Source: an uncultured Flavobacteriaceae bacterium (GTDB taxonomy: Bacteria; Bacteroidota; Bacteroidia; Flavobacteriales; Flavobacteriaceae). From it: a stretch of DNA of 64,000 nucleotides. How positions within the stretch are numbered: position 1 is the first letter of the stretch; each line of letters starts with the position of its first letter. Location of the stretch: positions 1 to 64,000 of the forward strand of contig CAJJCA010000025.1 of the NCBI GenBank assembly GCA_905182575.1, given 5' to 3'. This document shows positions 48,427 to 62,044 of this stretch, in pieces. The notes under the pieces were generated by a model. That model worked only from the letters and a program-made list of their open reading frames with translations. It had not been told where the DNA came from and made no database searches. The position numbers and the translations under genes are program-made.

Positions 48427-49035
48427 AGATTAAACTCATGTCTCCCTTACCTTCTCTTTCTATCTTAACCTCTACTTCACAAAGGTTTACGATGGTTGAG
48501 GGAATATTCCCCCCAAAACCACAGTCCATCATCAAATCAATTTTACTTTCCCAGTTTTCGAAAATCTCATCCGGATCAGTAGTATAATCAATGATCTTAT
48601 CTGCATCATGAATAGAGGTTGTAATCAATGGGGCTTCTAAAAGCTCCAACAGCGCCAAGAGAATCGGGTGGTCTGAGATTCTTATTCCAATTGTACTTTT
48701 CTTCTCAAAAGGCTTTGAAAGTTTAACGGAGGGCAACAAAAAGGTATATGGACCAGGAAGACATCTTTTTAAAATCTTAAAATTGGAATTACTTATGGGT
48801 TTGGTATATTTTGCCAATTCAGTCTAAGAATAAAACTAAAAGAAGCCTTTTCTAATTTAACTTCTTTAATTTGTGCCAATCGATTAAGGGTTTTAATTTG
48901 GTTGCTAAGGCATCCCAACGCATATACCGTATCAGTAGGATAAATAATCAAACCTCCTTTGTTGAGGACAGCTGCTACTTGTTTAAGCAGCTTTAGATTT
49001 GGATTTGAGTTATAAAAAGTTAATACTTCAGCCAT
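48425..49035 (-). CDS. tsaC: L-threonylcarbamoyladenylate synthase (Sua5/YciO/YrdC); one frameshift
   Basis: The start at 49035 (MAEVLTFYNSNPN) overlaps the uvrD stop by one base (TAATG). The N-terminal part has GGLIIYPTDTVYALGC and RLAQIKEVKLEKAS. After a break near 48825 come KILKRCLPGPYTFLLPS, IGIRISDHPILLALLE and PSTIVNLCE. These are the TsaC/YrdC motifs (KxR, SxN-like). Repaired length is about 205 residues. It makes threonylcarbamoyl-AMP for the t6A37 modification of tRNA. Essential in most bacteria, so the break is probably an error. Confidence 0.9.
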
Positions 49036-51389
49036 TATTGATTTAAAATCTTAAGTTTGGCAAAGCGCAATAGCAGGTTCTTCACCCCTATTCCCCTGAA
49101 TTCAATGGCTGCTTTCTTATCATTTCCCTTTCCTTCAATTTGCATTACTTTTCCTTTACCAAACCGGCCATGCTCTACCATCATTCCTTCGGTTAGGTTT
49201 AACAATTCAGTTGTGGGGGGAGCAGAAGCACTACTTTCAGCGCTGTTTAACTTCCTGAGTTTTCCCAATTGATTTTGACTGGGCGAAGTGTTTACTTTTG
49301 TAGGACTCGTTTTAGGCTTTGGTTTTGCCTTATATTGATAACTGTTTGAAGAAGGAGTGTCATCAAATATACCTTTGTTTAAAAGGGGTTTAAAAACATA
49401 ATCATCTTTAGGAATATCAAACTCTAAATATTTAGAATCCATTTCTTCAATAAACCGACTAGGCTCTGCATCTATTAATTTCCCCCAACGGTAACGGTTC
49501 TGTGTATAGGTGACAACCGCATGTTCCTCAGCCCGCGTAAGTGCGACATAAAAAAGTCTTCTTTCTTCTTCCAATTCACTCCGGGTATTCATGCTCATGG
49601 CGGAAGGAAACAAATCTTCTTCCAACCCAACAACAAAAACAACTGGAAACTCCAATCCTTTGGCCAAGTGAATCGTCATCAGAGAGACCTGATCAGCATT
49701 GGGATCTTTCTCATTGTCAAAATCAGTAGCCAAAGCTACGTCTTCTAAAAACTCTGAAAGCACTCCACTCGCATCAGCAATTTCAATTTGACCTTCAACA
49801 AAATCCCTAATTCCATTGAGTAATTCTTCAATGTTCTCAACTTTTGAAACAGCCTCGGGGGTTCCTTCTTTTTTTAGCTCTTGAACCATTCCAGTTTTCT
49901 TTGTGACAAGGTCAGCAATCTCAAAGGCATTCAATCGGTCATTTTCAATTTGAAGTGTTTTGATGGTGGTGATAAAGTTAACCAGTTTGGTCAGTGTACC
50001 TCCATTTAAGGGTAGGTTGATTTTAGCCGCATTCTCAATGGTTTCATAAAGAGAAAGATTATTTTCTTTGGCACCAATCAACAGTTTATCAATCGTTGTC
50101 TGCCCAATTCCTCGCGCAGGATAATTGATAATTCTTTTTAAACTTTCTTCATCTTTGGGATTAATAATTACCCTTAAATAAGCCAGTAAATCTTTGATCT
50201 CTCTTCGCTGGTAGAAAGATACTCCACCAAAAACTCGATAGGGAATATCACGCTTTCGTGAGGGCGTCCTCCATAGCTCTTGACTGAGCATTGGTTCTAT
50301 ATAGAATTGCGAAATCGCTATTTTTTCTTTGATCCTGCATTTTCCACTCAAAAATTGTAGCTGCAACCTCTCGGCCTTCATCAGCATCTGTTGCGCAGCG
50401 TTTAACTTTGATTTTACTTCCCTCCACATTAGAGGTCCAAACTACTTTGTCTATTTTGGTTTGGTTGTGGTGAATTATTGAATTGGCAGCATTCACGATG
50501 TTTTTGGTAGAACGATAATTCTGTTCCAAACGATAAAGCTTAACATCCTCATAATCTTTTTGAAAATTTAAGATATTATTAATATTTGCGCCTCTAAAAC
50601 CGTAAATACTTTGTGCATCATCTCCTACAACACAAATATTTTGAAATTTGTCTGATAACAAGGATCAATTAGATACTGAGAGTGATTGGTATCTTGATAC
50701 TCATCGACCATGATGTATCTGAATCTATTTTGATACTTTGCCAATACTTCTGGATACATATTGAGCAGCTCGTTGGTTTTTAACAATAAATCATCAAAAT
50801 CCATGGCACCCGCCTTAAAACAGCGGTCTACATATTCTTTATAAATCTCTCCCACTTTCGGTCGCCTCGACATGGCATCTGCTTCTTGCAGTTCTGAGTC
50901 TTTAAAATAAGCCTTGACTGTTATCAAGCTGTTTTTAAAAGCTGAAATCCTATTTTTAATCTGCTTAAACTTATAAATGTCTTTGTCCAGCTCCATTTCT
51001 TTTATGATGGAAGACACCAATCGGTTAGAGTCTTGAGTGTCATAAATGGTAAAGTTTCTTGGATAACCAAGTTTGTCAGCTTCCTCTCTAAGGATTCTTG
51101 CAAAAACAGAATGAAAAGTTCCCATCCATAAGTTTTTGGCTTCACTTTCGCCAACAAGTTCAGCGATTCTGAATTTCATCTCGCGAGAAGCCTTATTTGT
51201 AAAGGTCAATGCCAGTATTGAGAAAGAATCAATTCCTTGACTCATCAGGTAGGCAATTCGATAAGTTAAAACCCTTGTCTTACCAGATCCGGCTCCAGCA
51301 ATAACAATCAGCGGGCCTTCTTTGTGAAGTGTCGGGCCGATTTGAGCTTCATTAAGCGTGTTTAAGTGCGTTTTTAGTAGATTCTCCAT
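49035..51389 (-). CDS. uvrD: UvrD/PcrA family DNA helicase; two frameshifts
   Basis: The start is at 51389 (MENLLKTHLNTLNEAQ). Helicase motifs: Q/I GPLIVIAGAGSGKTRVLTYR, Ia ALTFTNKASREM, WMGTFHSVFARIL, II YIMVDEYQDTNHSQY; after a break near 50655 III VVGDDAQSIYGFRGA, IV QNYRSTKNIV and FAILYRTNAQSRAMEDAL; after a break near 50262 IPYRVFGGVSFYQRREI, V LMTIHLAKGLEFPVVFVVG and VI EERRLFYVALTRAE. A proline-rich linker and a C-terminal Tudor-like end (VEHGRFGKGKVMQIEG) follow, as in PcrA. Repaired length is about 780 residues. It works in nucleotide excision and mismatch repair. Confidence 0.93.
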
Positions 51390-51436
51390 GCGACTACTAA
51401 ATTAAGTATTTGGGGAAACATTGTGGGCCTTAAATG

Positions 51437-52323
51437 CTATTTGTTAATAAATTGATTTTCTGCAAATTTAAATCCCTTTTCCCACCAGTTTTGCATTTTT
51501 TTCTTGTTGAAAATCAACGAATTGGTCGTCAAAACTGTTGGCGTATAAAACAGATTAATTTTGACCTCTTTCTGTTTAGCAACTAACTTGCCAATTTTAA
51601 TGTTTTGATATTCAATTCTATCCCCCATAAAGCCAAAGATCGTACTCAAAGCATCAAAAGGGTTTCGGGCATGCATTCTATTGATTTGTGGAAATTCTGT
51701 ATCTAAAACGATCGTATCAATTGTAGTGGCGCCCATCCGAATTGCCTCCTCAATAGGCACGATAGTCCCCAGACCACCATCGGCATATTCATATTTATTT
51801 TTAGTTACCAGGGTCATGAATGGAACATAGTTACATGAAATCCAAATCCAATCAAGGTAATCCTCATAAGAGCAATTGTTAAGTTTTTTATACTCTACGT
51901 TATGGGTTGAAAGGTTGGTGACCGTGATACAAATCTCTTCAGCTGATTCTTGAAGGAAAAAAACTCCTCTTGCGTAATCTGTTTTGCAATTAATTTCCTC
52001 AGATTATTGCTCTCTCCAAAAGTTTTTCTACCCCGAATGAAATTCTTCAATACATTAAAGTGATTGATTCCGATTGAATCAAAACCATTCTTATGCTTGA
52101 TTGTAAAAGGACAATTGTCAAAAATACTTTTCTGACTTACCGACGTAAAAGCAGCCTTTACCTTTTCAATTTTGTTTAATGCGAGATGTGTTACCAATAA
52201 ACTTCCTGTAGAAGTTCCAAGGAAAATATCATAATTAAATTTCTTCTCCTCAATTAAATATTCAGCAACACCCCCTGCAAAAGCACCTTTACTCCCACCG
52301 CCTGAAATTACCAATGCTCTCAT
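51437..52323 (-). CDS. Patatin-like phospholipase; one frameshift
   Basis: The start is at 52323 (MRALVISGGGSKGAFAGGVAEYL). The oxyanion motif GGGSKG, the nucleophile GTSTGSLL and, after a break near 51945, the catalytic aspartate in YADGGLGTIVPIEEAI are all present. Repaired length is about 295 residues. Patatin-like enzymes hydrolyse acyl esters with a Ser-Asp dyad. The substrate and location are unknown; no signal peptide is visible. Divergent from recG. Confidence 0.88.
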
Positions 52324-52412
52324 TCGTTAATTAATTGTTTTTATCCGAAATTAGGCGAAGTTTTAAACAATTCAAATCGAATCGAGATAAATAAATTATT
52401 TTCGTTAAATAC

Positions 52413-54513
52413 ATGGATTCATTACAAACTCCCATAGCGTATTTAAAAGGGGTTGGCCCCAACAGAGCCAATCTGTTAAAAGAAGAGCTAGGTATCTCTA
52501 CTTATCAGGATTTACTACACTTTTTCCCTAATCGGTACATTGACCGAAGTCAGTTTTACCCCATAAATGATTTACCAAGAAACACTTCCGAAGTTCAAAT
52601 AATAGGAGAAATAATTAGTTTTAAATTAATCCAACAACAACGTGGAAAACGTTTGGTTGCCATTTTCTCTGATGGAATTCCCACCATGGAATTGGTTTGG
52701 TTCAGAGGTCAAAAGTGGATTCAAGAAACTTTAAAAACTAATACGCCCTATGTCATCTTTGGGAGACTCAGCTGGTATGGTGGAAAACCAAGTATTCCTC
52801 ACCCTGAAATGGAACTTGAAGACGCTTTTAAAAAAGGACCTCCTAGAGCGTTACATGCGGTTTACCCTAGCACCGAAAAGCTTTTGTCTAAAGGAATTTC
52901 GCAACGGGTATTAACTAAAATAATGATGGAACTATTTCAAACCATTAAAACTTCATTTGTTGAAAGTATTCCTAAAGAAATAATTGAAAAATACAAGTTA
53001 ATCTCTAAGGATGCAGCATTGCGTAATGCGCACTTCCCAATTGATCAAAAAACGCTTATTGCCGCTCAGAATCGATTGAAGTTCGAAGAATTGCTTTTTA
53101 TTCAGTTACAACTATTGATGAAAAACATGCAGCGAAAACAGAAAATAAAAGGTTTTGTCTTTGAAACGGTAGGAGAAAAATTTAATGATTTTTATAAAAA
53201 TAAACTACCCTTCGAATTAACCAAAGCCCAACAAAGAGTGCTGCGAGAAATAAGAAAAGACTTGGGAACAGGTCGACAAATGAACCGTTTGCTGCAAGGT
53301 GATGTTGGTTCTGGAAAAACGATCGTTGCACTCATGAGCATGCTGCTAGCCAAAGACAATGGGTTTCAGTCTTGTTTGATGGCTCCTACCGAAATTCTTG
53401 CCAGGCAACACTATCAATCGTTGTCCGAACTTCTGGGAGGACTTGAGGTAAAAATTTCAATACTCACAGGAAGTTCTAAAAAATCAGAACGAGCGGTGAT
53501 TAGTGAAGATCTTCTTTCAGGAAAACTTGACATTTTGATCGGCACCCATGCCGTTATTGAAGACCATGTGGCATTCTCAAACTTAGGTTTAGCAATCGTG
53601 GATGAACAACACCGTTTTGGGGTGGCACAACGCGCTAAATTATGGCGTAAAAACACAATCCCACCCGCATGTATTGGTCATGACAGCAACTCCGATCCCC
53701 AGAACACTTGCAATGAGTCTGTATGGAGACCTTGATATTTCTGTAATTGATGAGCTCCCCCCCGGCAGAAAACAAGTAAAAACGATTCATCGATATGACA
53801 GTAACCGTTTAAAGATATTCAAATTCATCTTTGATGAAATCCAAAAAGGAAGACAAATCTATATTGTTTATCCCTTAATTCAAGAATCTGAAACAATGGA
53901 TTACAAAGATCTTATGGATGGATATGAAAGTGTTTTACGCCACTTCCCCTCGCCTCAATTTCAAATCAGTATCGTTCATGGTCAAATGAAAAATGCTGAC
54001 AAGCAATATGAAATGGAAAGGTTTATTAAGAAAGAAACACAAATAATGGTTGCCACCACTGTAATTGAAGTTGGAGTAAATGTCCCCAATGCATCTGTAA
54101 TGATTGTTGAGAGTGCAGAACGCTTTGGATTGTCCCAGCTACATCAATTGCGAGGTCGAGTGGGAAGAGGAAACGAGCAAAGTTATTGTGTGTTGATGAG
54201 TAGTCATAAACTCAGTCAAGATGGAAAAACAAGATTGGAAACCATGACCAGAACGACTGATGGATTCGAAATCGCAGAAGTTGACTTAAGGCTGCGCGGA
54301 CCAGGAGATCTAATGGGAACACAACAAAGCGGAATACTTCAGCTAAAAATTGCTGACATCATTAAAGACAATGAGTTGTTGAAAATTGCTAGAAAAGACG
54401 CTTTCGAAATTCTAAAACTAGACCCTACATTAAGTTCTGTAGAGAATAGACCACTCCTACAAACCTTGGCAAAAATGAAAGCATATAGAAACATCTGGAA
54501 TTACATCAGTTAA
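52413..54513 (+). CDS. recG: ATP-dependent DNA helicase RecG; one frameshift
   Basis: The start is ATG at 52413 (MDSLQTPIAYLKGVGPNRA), a RecG N-terminal wedge start. PNRYIDRS and the OB-fold follow, then helicase motifs: RLLQGDVGSGKTIVALMS, MAPTEILARQHY, LAIVDEQHRFGVAQRAKL. The frame breaks near 53667, inside the motif PHVLVMTATPIPRTLAMSLYGD. The second part has HGQM, IMVATTVIEVGVNVPNASVMIVE, GLSQLHQLRGRVGRG and the RecG-specific LRGPGDLMGTQQSG. Repaired length is about 700 residues. It reverses stalled forks and branch-migrates junctions. Confidence 0.94.
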
Positions 54514-54537
54514 ATTAAATTAAATGTTAAGGATTCT

Positions 54538-54545
54538 TATATTTG
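54538..54545 (+). promoter_or_regulatory. Candidate -7 box TATATTTG for pheT
   Basis: Exact TAnnTTTG match in the recG-pheT gap, 33 nt before the ATG at 54579. No -33 TTG is seen, so readthrough from recG may also serve pheT. Confidence 0.4.
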
Positions 54546-54578
54546 CAATCGATTGAATCAAACGACAATTCGCTATAA

Positions 54579-57000
54579 ATGAAAATATCATTCAACTGGG
54601 TTAAACAGTTTTTAAAAATAGACCTCCCTACCCTAGAAGTTTCTGAAATACTCACCAATCTTGGCCTTGAAGTAGAAGATGTAACAACTTTCGAATCTTT
54701 AAAGGGCGGTCTTGAGGGCGTCATTGTTGGAGAAGTATTGTCCTGTGATCAACATCCAGAAGCTGATCGGCTTAAGGTTACCCAAGTCGACTTGGGCGCC
54801 GAAAAGGTTCAAATCGTTTGTGGCGCTCCCAATGTAGCAAAAGGTCAAAAAGTTGCCGTAGCAACCGTTGGCACCACTCTTTATGATAATGAAGGAGTTG
54901 CTTTTAAAATTAAAAAAAGTAAAATCAGAGGTCAAGAAAGTTTTGGAATGATCTGCGCCGAAGATGAACTTGGTCTTGGTGCTTCCCATGAGGGAATCAT
55001 GGTTTTGTCTGATGAATTAAAAGCTGGGGACACCCTGCAGTGAAGTGTTCAATATAGAAAAAGACCACGTTTTTGAAATCGGACTTACCCCCAACCGATC
55101 AGATGCAATGAGCCATATGGGTGTCGCAAGAGACCTAAAGGCATTGTGTGTTTTCGAAGAAATTGATTTTGAATGGAATCCACCGAATGTGACGCGATTT
55201 AAAATCGAAAATACTACCAAAACTTTTCCTGTTACTGTTGAAAATACAGATCTAGCACCGACCTACGCTGGAATTACGATATCTGACATTAAGGTGAAAC
55301 CATCCCCAAAATGGTTGCAAAACAGATTAAAAGCCATTGGCTTAAATCCTAAAAACAATATTATTGACATCACAAATTATGTTTTACATGATTTAGGACA
55401 ACCGCTTCACGCATTTGATTTAGACAAATTAGAAGGCGGGATCGTTGTTAAAACATTAGCAAAAGATACCTCTTTCACCACCTTAGATGGAGTTGAAAGA
55501 AAATTGAATGCGGAGGATCTTATGATTTGTGATCAAAAAAAACCTTTGTGTATTGCTGGAGTTTTTGGAGGTCTTGAATCTGGAGTAAATGATGAAACAA
55601 CAAGTATTTTTCTTGAGAGTGCTTATTTTGATCCGATCAGCATTCGAAAAACCGCTAAAAGACATGGTTTGAATACTGATGCCTCTTTTAGATATGAACG
55701 TGGAATTGATCCTGAAATCACTGAATTCGCGTTAAAGTATGCAGTATCCATGATCGTTGATATTGCTGGTGGTTTTGTAAGTAGTGAAATTGAAACTGTT
55801 GTTCAGGAGCAAGAACCTGCGATTAATTTCATGCTTAATTATGAAGTAGTCTGGCGAACCATTGGTCAAAAAATTTCAATTGATGATTTAATAAAAATCT
55901 TAAATGCCCTTGAGATCAGAATCAATCAAGCGACAGAAAGTGGAATGGTTATCGAAATTCCAAAATACAGAGTAGATGTTACGCGACCTGCGGATGTTAT
56001 TGAAGAAATATTAAGAGTTTATGGTTACAATAAAATCGAAACACCTGATACACTTCATACTAATTTACCAAAATACAGCCCCATTAGCAAACACAATACT
56101 GCTGAACTAATGTCCAAGCAATTGGTGAGTCAAGGGTTTAATGAAATGATCAACAACTCCATCACCTCACCTTCCTATGCAGATTTATCTGAAAGTATTT
56201 CCAAAATAGCCCCTGTCAACATCCTAAATCCGTTGGGAAAAGAAATCTCTCAACTTCGTACTTCTTTGCTTCCAAGTGCATTGGAGGTCATTGCTTTTAA
56301 TTTAAAACGTCAATCCAAAAGATTGAAGTTTTTTGAACTCGGAAAGGTTTATCAAGAAAAAAATGATGGTTATAAAGAGTCAAAATTCATTTCTTTGGTG
56401 TTTACTGGAGCAGTTTATGAAGAAAATTGGAACGTCCAAAACCAACCCGGTAACTTCTTTTTCTTTAAAGGTGTTTTAAATCAATTGATTCAAAAGAAAA
56501 CAGCTCAAGAATGGATTGAATCTCCCACAGAAGAAGATGTTTATACCGAAGGCTTAAACTATAAAATTAATAACAAAACGCTTCTTAATTTTGGCTACGT
56601 TAAAGATGACATCCTAAAAAAGTTTGATATTGATCAGACAGTTTTATATGCCGAATTGGATATTGAATTTTTATTTGATTTAACTTTAAAAAATAAATTA
56701 AAATTTAATGAAATTCCAAAATTCCCAGTTTCAAGAAGAGATTTCGCGCTCTTACTGAATGAGGAGGTGGCTTTTAATGAAATAAAGTCCTTGGCCCTCA
56801 AGACTGAAAAAAATATTTTAAAAGAAATTAAATTATTTGATGTCTACATCGGTAAAAATTTACCTGAAGGAAAAAAATCTTATGGTGTTAGTTTCTATTT
56901 CCAAGACAAGAAAAAAACGCTTACCGACAAATACATGGATCAAGTGATGAACAAGCTACAGCAGCAATTTGAGTCGGAGCTAGGGGCTCAATTACGTTAG
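54579..57000 (+). CDS. pheT: Phenylalanine-tRNA ligase beta subunit; one frameshift
   Basis: The start is ATG at 54579 (MKISFNWVKQFLKI). The N-terminal tRNA-binding (EMAP) domain has HPEADRLKVTQVDLG and QIVCGAPNVAKGQKVAVA. A break near 55040 follows, then EIGLTPNRSDAMSHMGVARDLKAL, B3/B4 editing regions (APTYAGITI, DITNYVLHDLGQPLHAFDLDKL), B5 (YRVDVTRPADVIEEILRVYGY) and a C-terminal FDX-ACB domain (FPVSRRDFALLL). Total about 806 residues, the usual size. It partners PheS, not in this window. An essential gene, so the break is very probably an error. Confidence 0.94.
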
Positions 57001-57077
57001 TAATTTTACACTTTATAATCAATCCTTTTGCATTAGGGAACATTTTTTTTATTTTTACAATAATTGTTTAAAAGAAA

Positions 57078-57742
57078 ATGAAGATGAAATTATTTCTCTT
57101 ACTCAAATTGATGTTGTTCTGGAAGCAGTTGCTAAAAAAAACACTTTAGCCCTCGATAATTTAGTTCAAGCCAAGAATTCAAGTGTTAATTGTTTTGATT
57201 TCGATCAATTAGCGACCAATAAAATCTTTCATATTAGCCAGATCAAAGAAGTCTGTATTGACTATCGCCTGCGTTTTCTGGATGTGAAATATTTTAAAGG
57301 AAACATTCCATACAAGGCATTTGAAAAAATAAAAAGCCTTGAGAAACAGCACAATACATCACTAGAAGGTTTTAAAATAATGGCTCCTTCTGTTCTTTTT
57401 AGATTAAAAAAAACAGATGATCCCTTGCTTTTTGTTCCGATGGGAAATGACTATTTCTATTTAATTCACAAGTGGGGAAACGACTTGTCGCCCATGAGGA
57501 AATTATGGGCTTGGCCTTTAAAAAGAATACAGAATCTGATAATTACTGTTCTAATCTTGAGTGCTTTAGTTACCTTACTGATTCCGACAGGCTTATTTAC
57601 CAAATCAAATGATGCAACTGCCTTCTGGTTACTTTACTTTTTTGTTTTTAAAGGACTAATCGCTGTTGTAATATTTTATGGATTTGCACTCGGAAAGAAC
57701 TTTAATCCGTTCATCTGGAATAATAAATACAACAAAACTTAA
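57078..57742 (+). CDS. Unrecognised protein with two C-terminal membrane segments
   Basis: Not recognised. The frame is clear from GTG 57284, but it stays open further upstream and reads a plausible continuation (DEIISLTQIDVVLEAVAKKNTLALDNL). An ATG at 57078 would join it if one base were missing near 57083; that start is inferred. The N-terminal part is soluble and mixed helix/strand. The C-terminal third has two membrane helices (NLIITVLILSALVTLLIP and AFWLLYFFVFKGLIAVVIFYGFAL). It is followed 13 bp later by the DUF2007 gene, so the pair is probably cotranscribed. Confidence 0.6.
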
Positions 57743-57755
57743 AACCACCTTGCTC

Positions 57756-57980
57756 ATGCCCCATCAAGATTATATTAAAATTTTCGCTGGTTCCTCTATC
57801 GCTGTGCTTGCTATTAAACAAGCACTCCTGGAAGAAAACATTATCCCTGTTGTCAAAGATCAATCAGAATCGGGTCGTCTTGCTGGCTTCGGTGCTGCTC
57901 CTGGTTATCAGGAAGTTTTTGTTCATCCCGATGAAGGGGAAAAAAGCTTGGATATTGTGAATTCGATTTCGCTTTCATAA
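57756..57980 (+). CDS. DUF2007 domain protein
   Basis: A 74-residue protein from ATG 57756 (MPHQDYIKIFAGSSIAVLAIKQALLEENI). The end GYQEVFVHPDEGEKSLDIVN fits the DUF2007 (putative signal transducing protein) family, which has a PII-like ferredoxin fold. A longer frame upstream overlaps the membrane-protein gene and is not needed. Its function is unknown. Confidence 0.82.
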   Translation: MPHQDYIKIFAGSSIAVLAIKQALLEENIIPVVKDQSESGRLAGFGAAPGYQEVFVHPDEGEKSLDIVNSISLS

Positions 57981-58050
57981 TATTATTAGAAGCAAATATT
58001 TCTCTAGTCTAAATAAAGCCGCTTAACTATAAAAGTTATTTCGCAGTTCC

Positions 58051-59655
<1,605 letters not shown>

Positions 59656-59663
59656 TTATCTGG

Positions 59664-59692
59664 CAAAATTAAATATTTCTTGAAGAGTCCAA
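59664..59692 (-). promoter_or_regulatory. Bacteroidetes-type promoter for the YbiT-like gene
   Basis: TTG, an 18-bp spacer, then TAATTTTG, 17 nt before the ATG ending at 59646. Both elements match the flavobacterial consensus TTG-N17-23-TAnnTTTG. Confidence 0.6.
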
Positions 59693-59748
59693 GCTTTTTT
59701 TTAAGTAATAGTTAATGTAAATTGCATATAAATTCACTTGGTTTAATT

Positions 59749-61120
59749 ATGAAAAACATTTTCATCATTCTGTTTCTGTTTTTAATTGCTTCCTGTGCAA
59801 AGGAAGAAAATCCCAACAGAATCTTTTTTGGTGGTCAAATTGTGAATCCATCTTCTTCTTTTGTAACGCTTTATAAAGACAACAAGACCATTGATTCTTT
59901 AAAGTTAAATGACAATTATCGCTTTTTTAAATATTATGATTCTTTAGAATCTGGGATTTATAAAATTGAACACATTCCTGAGTACCAATCCGTTTTTCTC
60001 GAAAAAGGTGATAGCATATGGGCGAGAATAAACGCAAGTGCTTTTGACGAATCAATTGTTTATTCTGGCAAAGGTGCTGCTAAGAATAACTTCATGATGG
60101 ATTTACATCTGAATTATGAAGATGAAATAAGTTTTTTATCCTCAAAATATTCCAACGACGGTCAAACTTTTAATTCTATTATAGATTCTTTAATGTTTGA
60201 GAAGAAAAAGAAGTGGATTCTAATGGACACAATCAACATGCTGACACCATTTGCTCAAAAGATTTCTCAAGCTGCTTACATCTATCCCTATGCTACAAAA
60301 AGAGAGCGATACGCATTATTGAGAGGGACTAACTGGACCAAAGCTCAAGATACTGCATTCTTCAGTTATCGGAAATATTTGAGTTTGGGTGAAACTGATC
60401 TTGCTTTTTTTGATCCTTATATCACTTATCTTTTAAATTATTTGAACAATAAGGCCTTGCGAAGCTCAATATTATTTTCAGAATAAAGAAAAAGTTGAAT
60501 TTAACATCAAAAGACTTCAACTTATCGAAAAGAATATTTCTGGGAGTGTGTTGAAAAATAATCTTGCCAGAGCTGTCGCTTTTGAAGAGTTGCTCAATTT
60601 TGAAAACCATGACATGCATGAGACATTTCTGCGTCAGTTCCTGCTTATAAACACTTCTAACGCCTATTTGAATGAAGTGTTGAGTCTACATGATGATATT
60701 AATAACATGGGAAAAGGAAGGAAACTTCCTGAATTATTTCTGCAAAGTCACACCTTAGATAGAATCAGTAGTAATGAGCTTTTTAAGAAAAAAACAGTGC
60801 TTTACTTTTGGTCTCAAACCCAAATGACCCATTACAGAAGTACTTCTATTAAGGTAAAAGAATTAGAGGCAGAATATCCAAATTATGCTTTTATTGGAAT
60901 ATGCATCCAACCTTTCAATGAAATCGTAAATCAAGTTCACAAGATGATGGGCATTGACCCAAACAGTCAGTTTGCGTTTACCGATTTTGATGCCGCCAGT
61001 AAAAAATGGGTTTTAACCTTGTTAAACAAAGGAATCATCATTGATGAAAATGGAAAAATAATTGAAGGCTTTGGAAACTTTTCTTCTTCCAGTTTTATAA
61101 AGCTATTAAACAAAAAATAG
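59749..61120 (+). CDS. Thioredoxin-fold lipoprotein without redox cysteines; one frameshift
   Basis: The ATG at 59749 gives a lipoprotein signal (MKNIFIILFLFLIASC). The N-terminal domain is DUF4369-like (FFGGQIVNPSSSFVTLYKDNKTIDSL, KIEHIPEYQSVFLEKGDSIWARI). A helical middle part crosses a break near 60467. The C-terminal domain has the TlpA layout (KLPELFLQ..., KKTVLYFWSQTQMTHYRST, GICIQPFNE, GIIIDENGKIIEGF). At the place of the WCxxC motif it has SQTQ, so the redox pair is absent. Repaired length is about 456 residues. A non-catalytic relative of the TlpA-like protein at 31308. Confidence 0.82.
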
Positions 61121-61201
61121 TTTTTTGATTCTTAATACAATATTCAAAATACTGTTTGAGAGCAATACTACCATAATCCCTGAGTAGAATTAAATCAGCG
61201 C

Positions 61202-62023
61202 TTATAATTTATAATGGTTCATTAGTAATTTTTCATAAAGGGTGTCGGGTAATAATTTTTTCAAAACAATCGAGAATTTTTGTAAAAATGATCCTGACTT
61301 ATAATGAACATGAGTTTGAGAACTCTCAATTATTTTTACAACTAGTTTTGCTACATCCAGAGGGTTTCCTCCCGAATCTACGTGATCGTTAATTGTATCC
61401 AACGAATGCTTGTAGGCGACATGATATGGAGAAGATTCATTTAATGGTGAATGGATGTCTTCTTGATGCAATGTCAGTAGCATAATCTCCAGGAGCCAAA
61501 GTAACTAAATTAATGTTTTGACTTTTAACCTCCATTCTTAAAGCTTCAGTTGCAATGCCCAAAGCTCCTTTTGAAGCAGAATATGCCTCCTCGAAAAGGC
61601 AGTCCCATAGATCCTCCAATGGAAGTGATGTTGATGATGAGTACCATCGGCTTTTGCTTTCGCATGTTGAGGTAGAACAATCTGCTTGAATCAGTAGCCA
61701 AGAGGGCCAAAGAAATTGGTTTCGAAATTGGCACGTCATCGCAGCCAAAGATCTGTTTCTTCGACTGGGACCTGTGATCCCCAACGCCTGCATTATTGAT
61801 TAATACGTCAATACGACCTGCCTTAATTATCCAACTTTTGAATCAATTTTTGACAATTGTTCGGGCTGGGTTAACGTCGAGTTGTACAAAGTTTGAAATC
61901 AGTTGTTTTGGAATAATTGTCTGGATTTCTGCTGGTTCCGAACGACCGCGATAGTTAAGTGCAGAAAGCTATCGATTTTCCTAAACCCGAAGAAGCGCCT
62001 GTAACTAATACGACTTGATTCAT
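61202..62023 (-). pseudogene. Short-chain dehydrogenase/reductase (SDR), many frame breaks
   Basis: The start at 62023 reads NQVVLVTGASSGLGKSIA (the TGxxxGxG cofactor motif). GRIDVLINNAGVG, ITGPVEET, NFETNFFGPL, VLIINITSIGGSMGLPF, YSASKGALGIATEALRMEV (YxxxK) and LVTLAPGDYATDIASRR follow, but in changing frames. At least six breaks are needed between 61960 and 61440. The C-terminus (YHVAYKHSLDTINDHV...KLLMNHYKL) is intact. Repaired length would be about 270 residues, normal for an SDR. The density of breaks is higher than in any neighbour: either a young pseudogene or a very poor stretch of sequence. Confidence 0.75.
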
Positions 62024-62044
62024 AAGTGTTTGTAAAGAAAAAAA

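Noticed and set aside
48425-57000. Programmed ribosomal frameshifting in tsaC, uvrD, recG and pheT
   Set aside because: The break sites share no slippery heptamer or downstream hairpin and differ in direction and place. These families are not known to use frameshifting, so sequence error is simpler.
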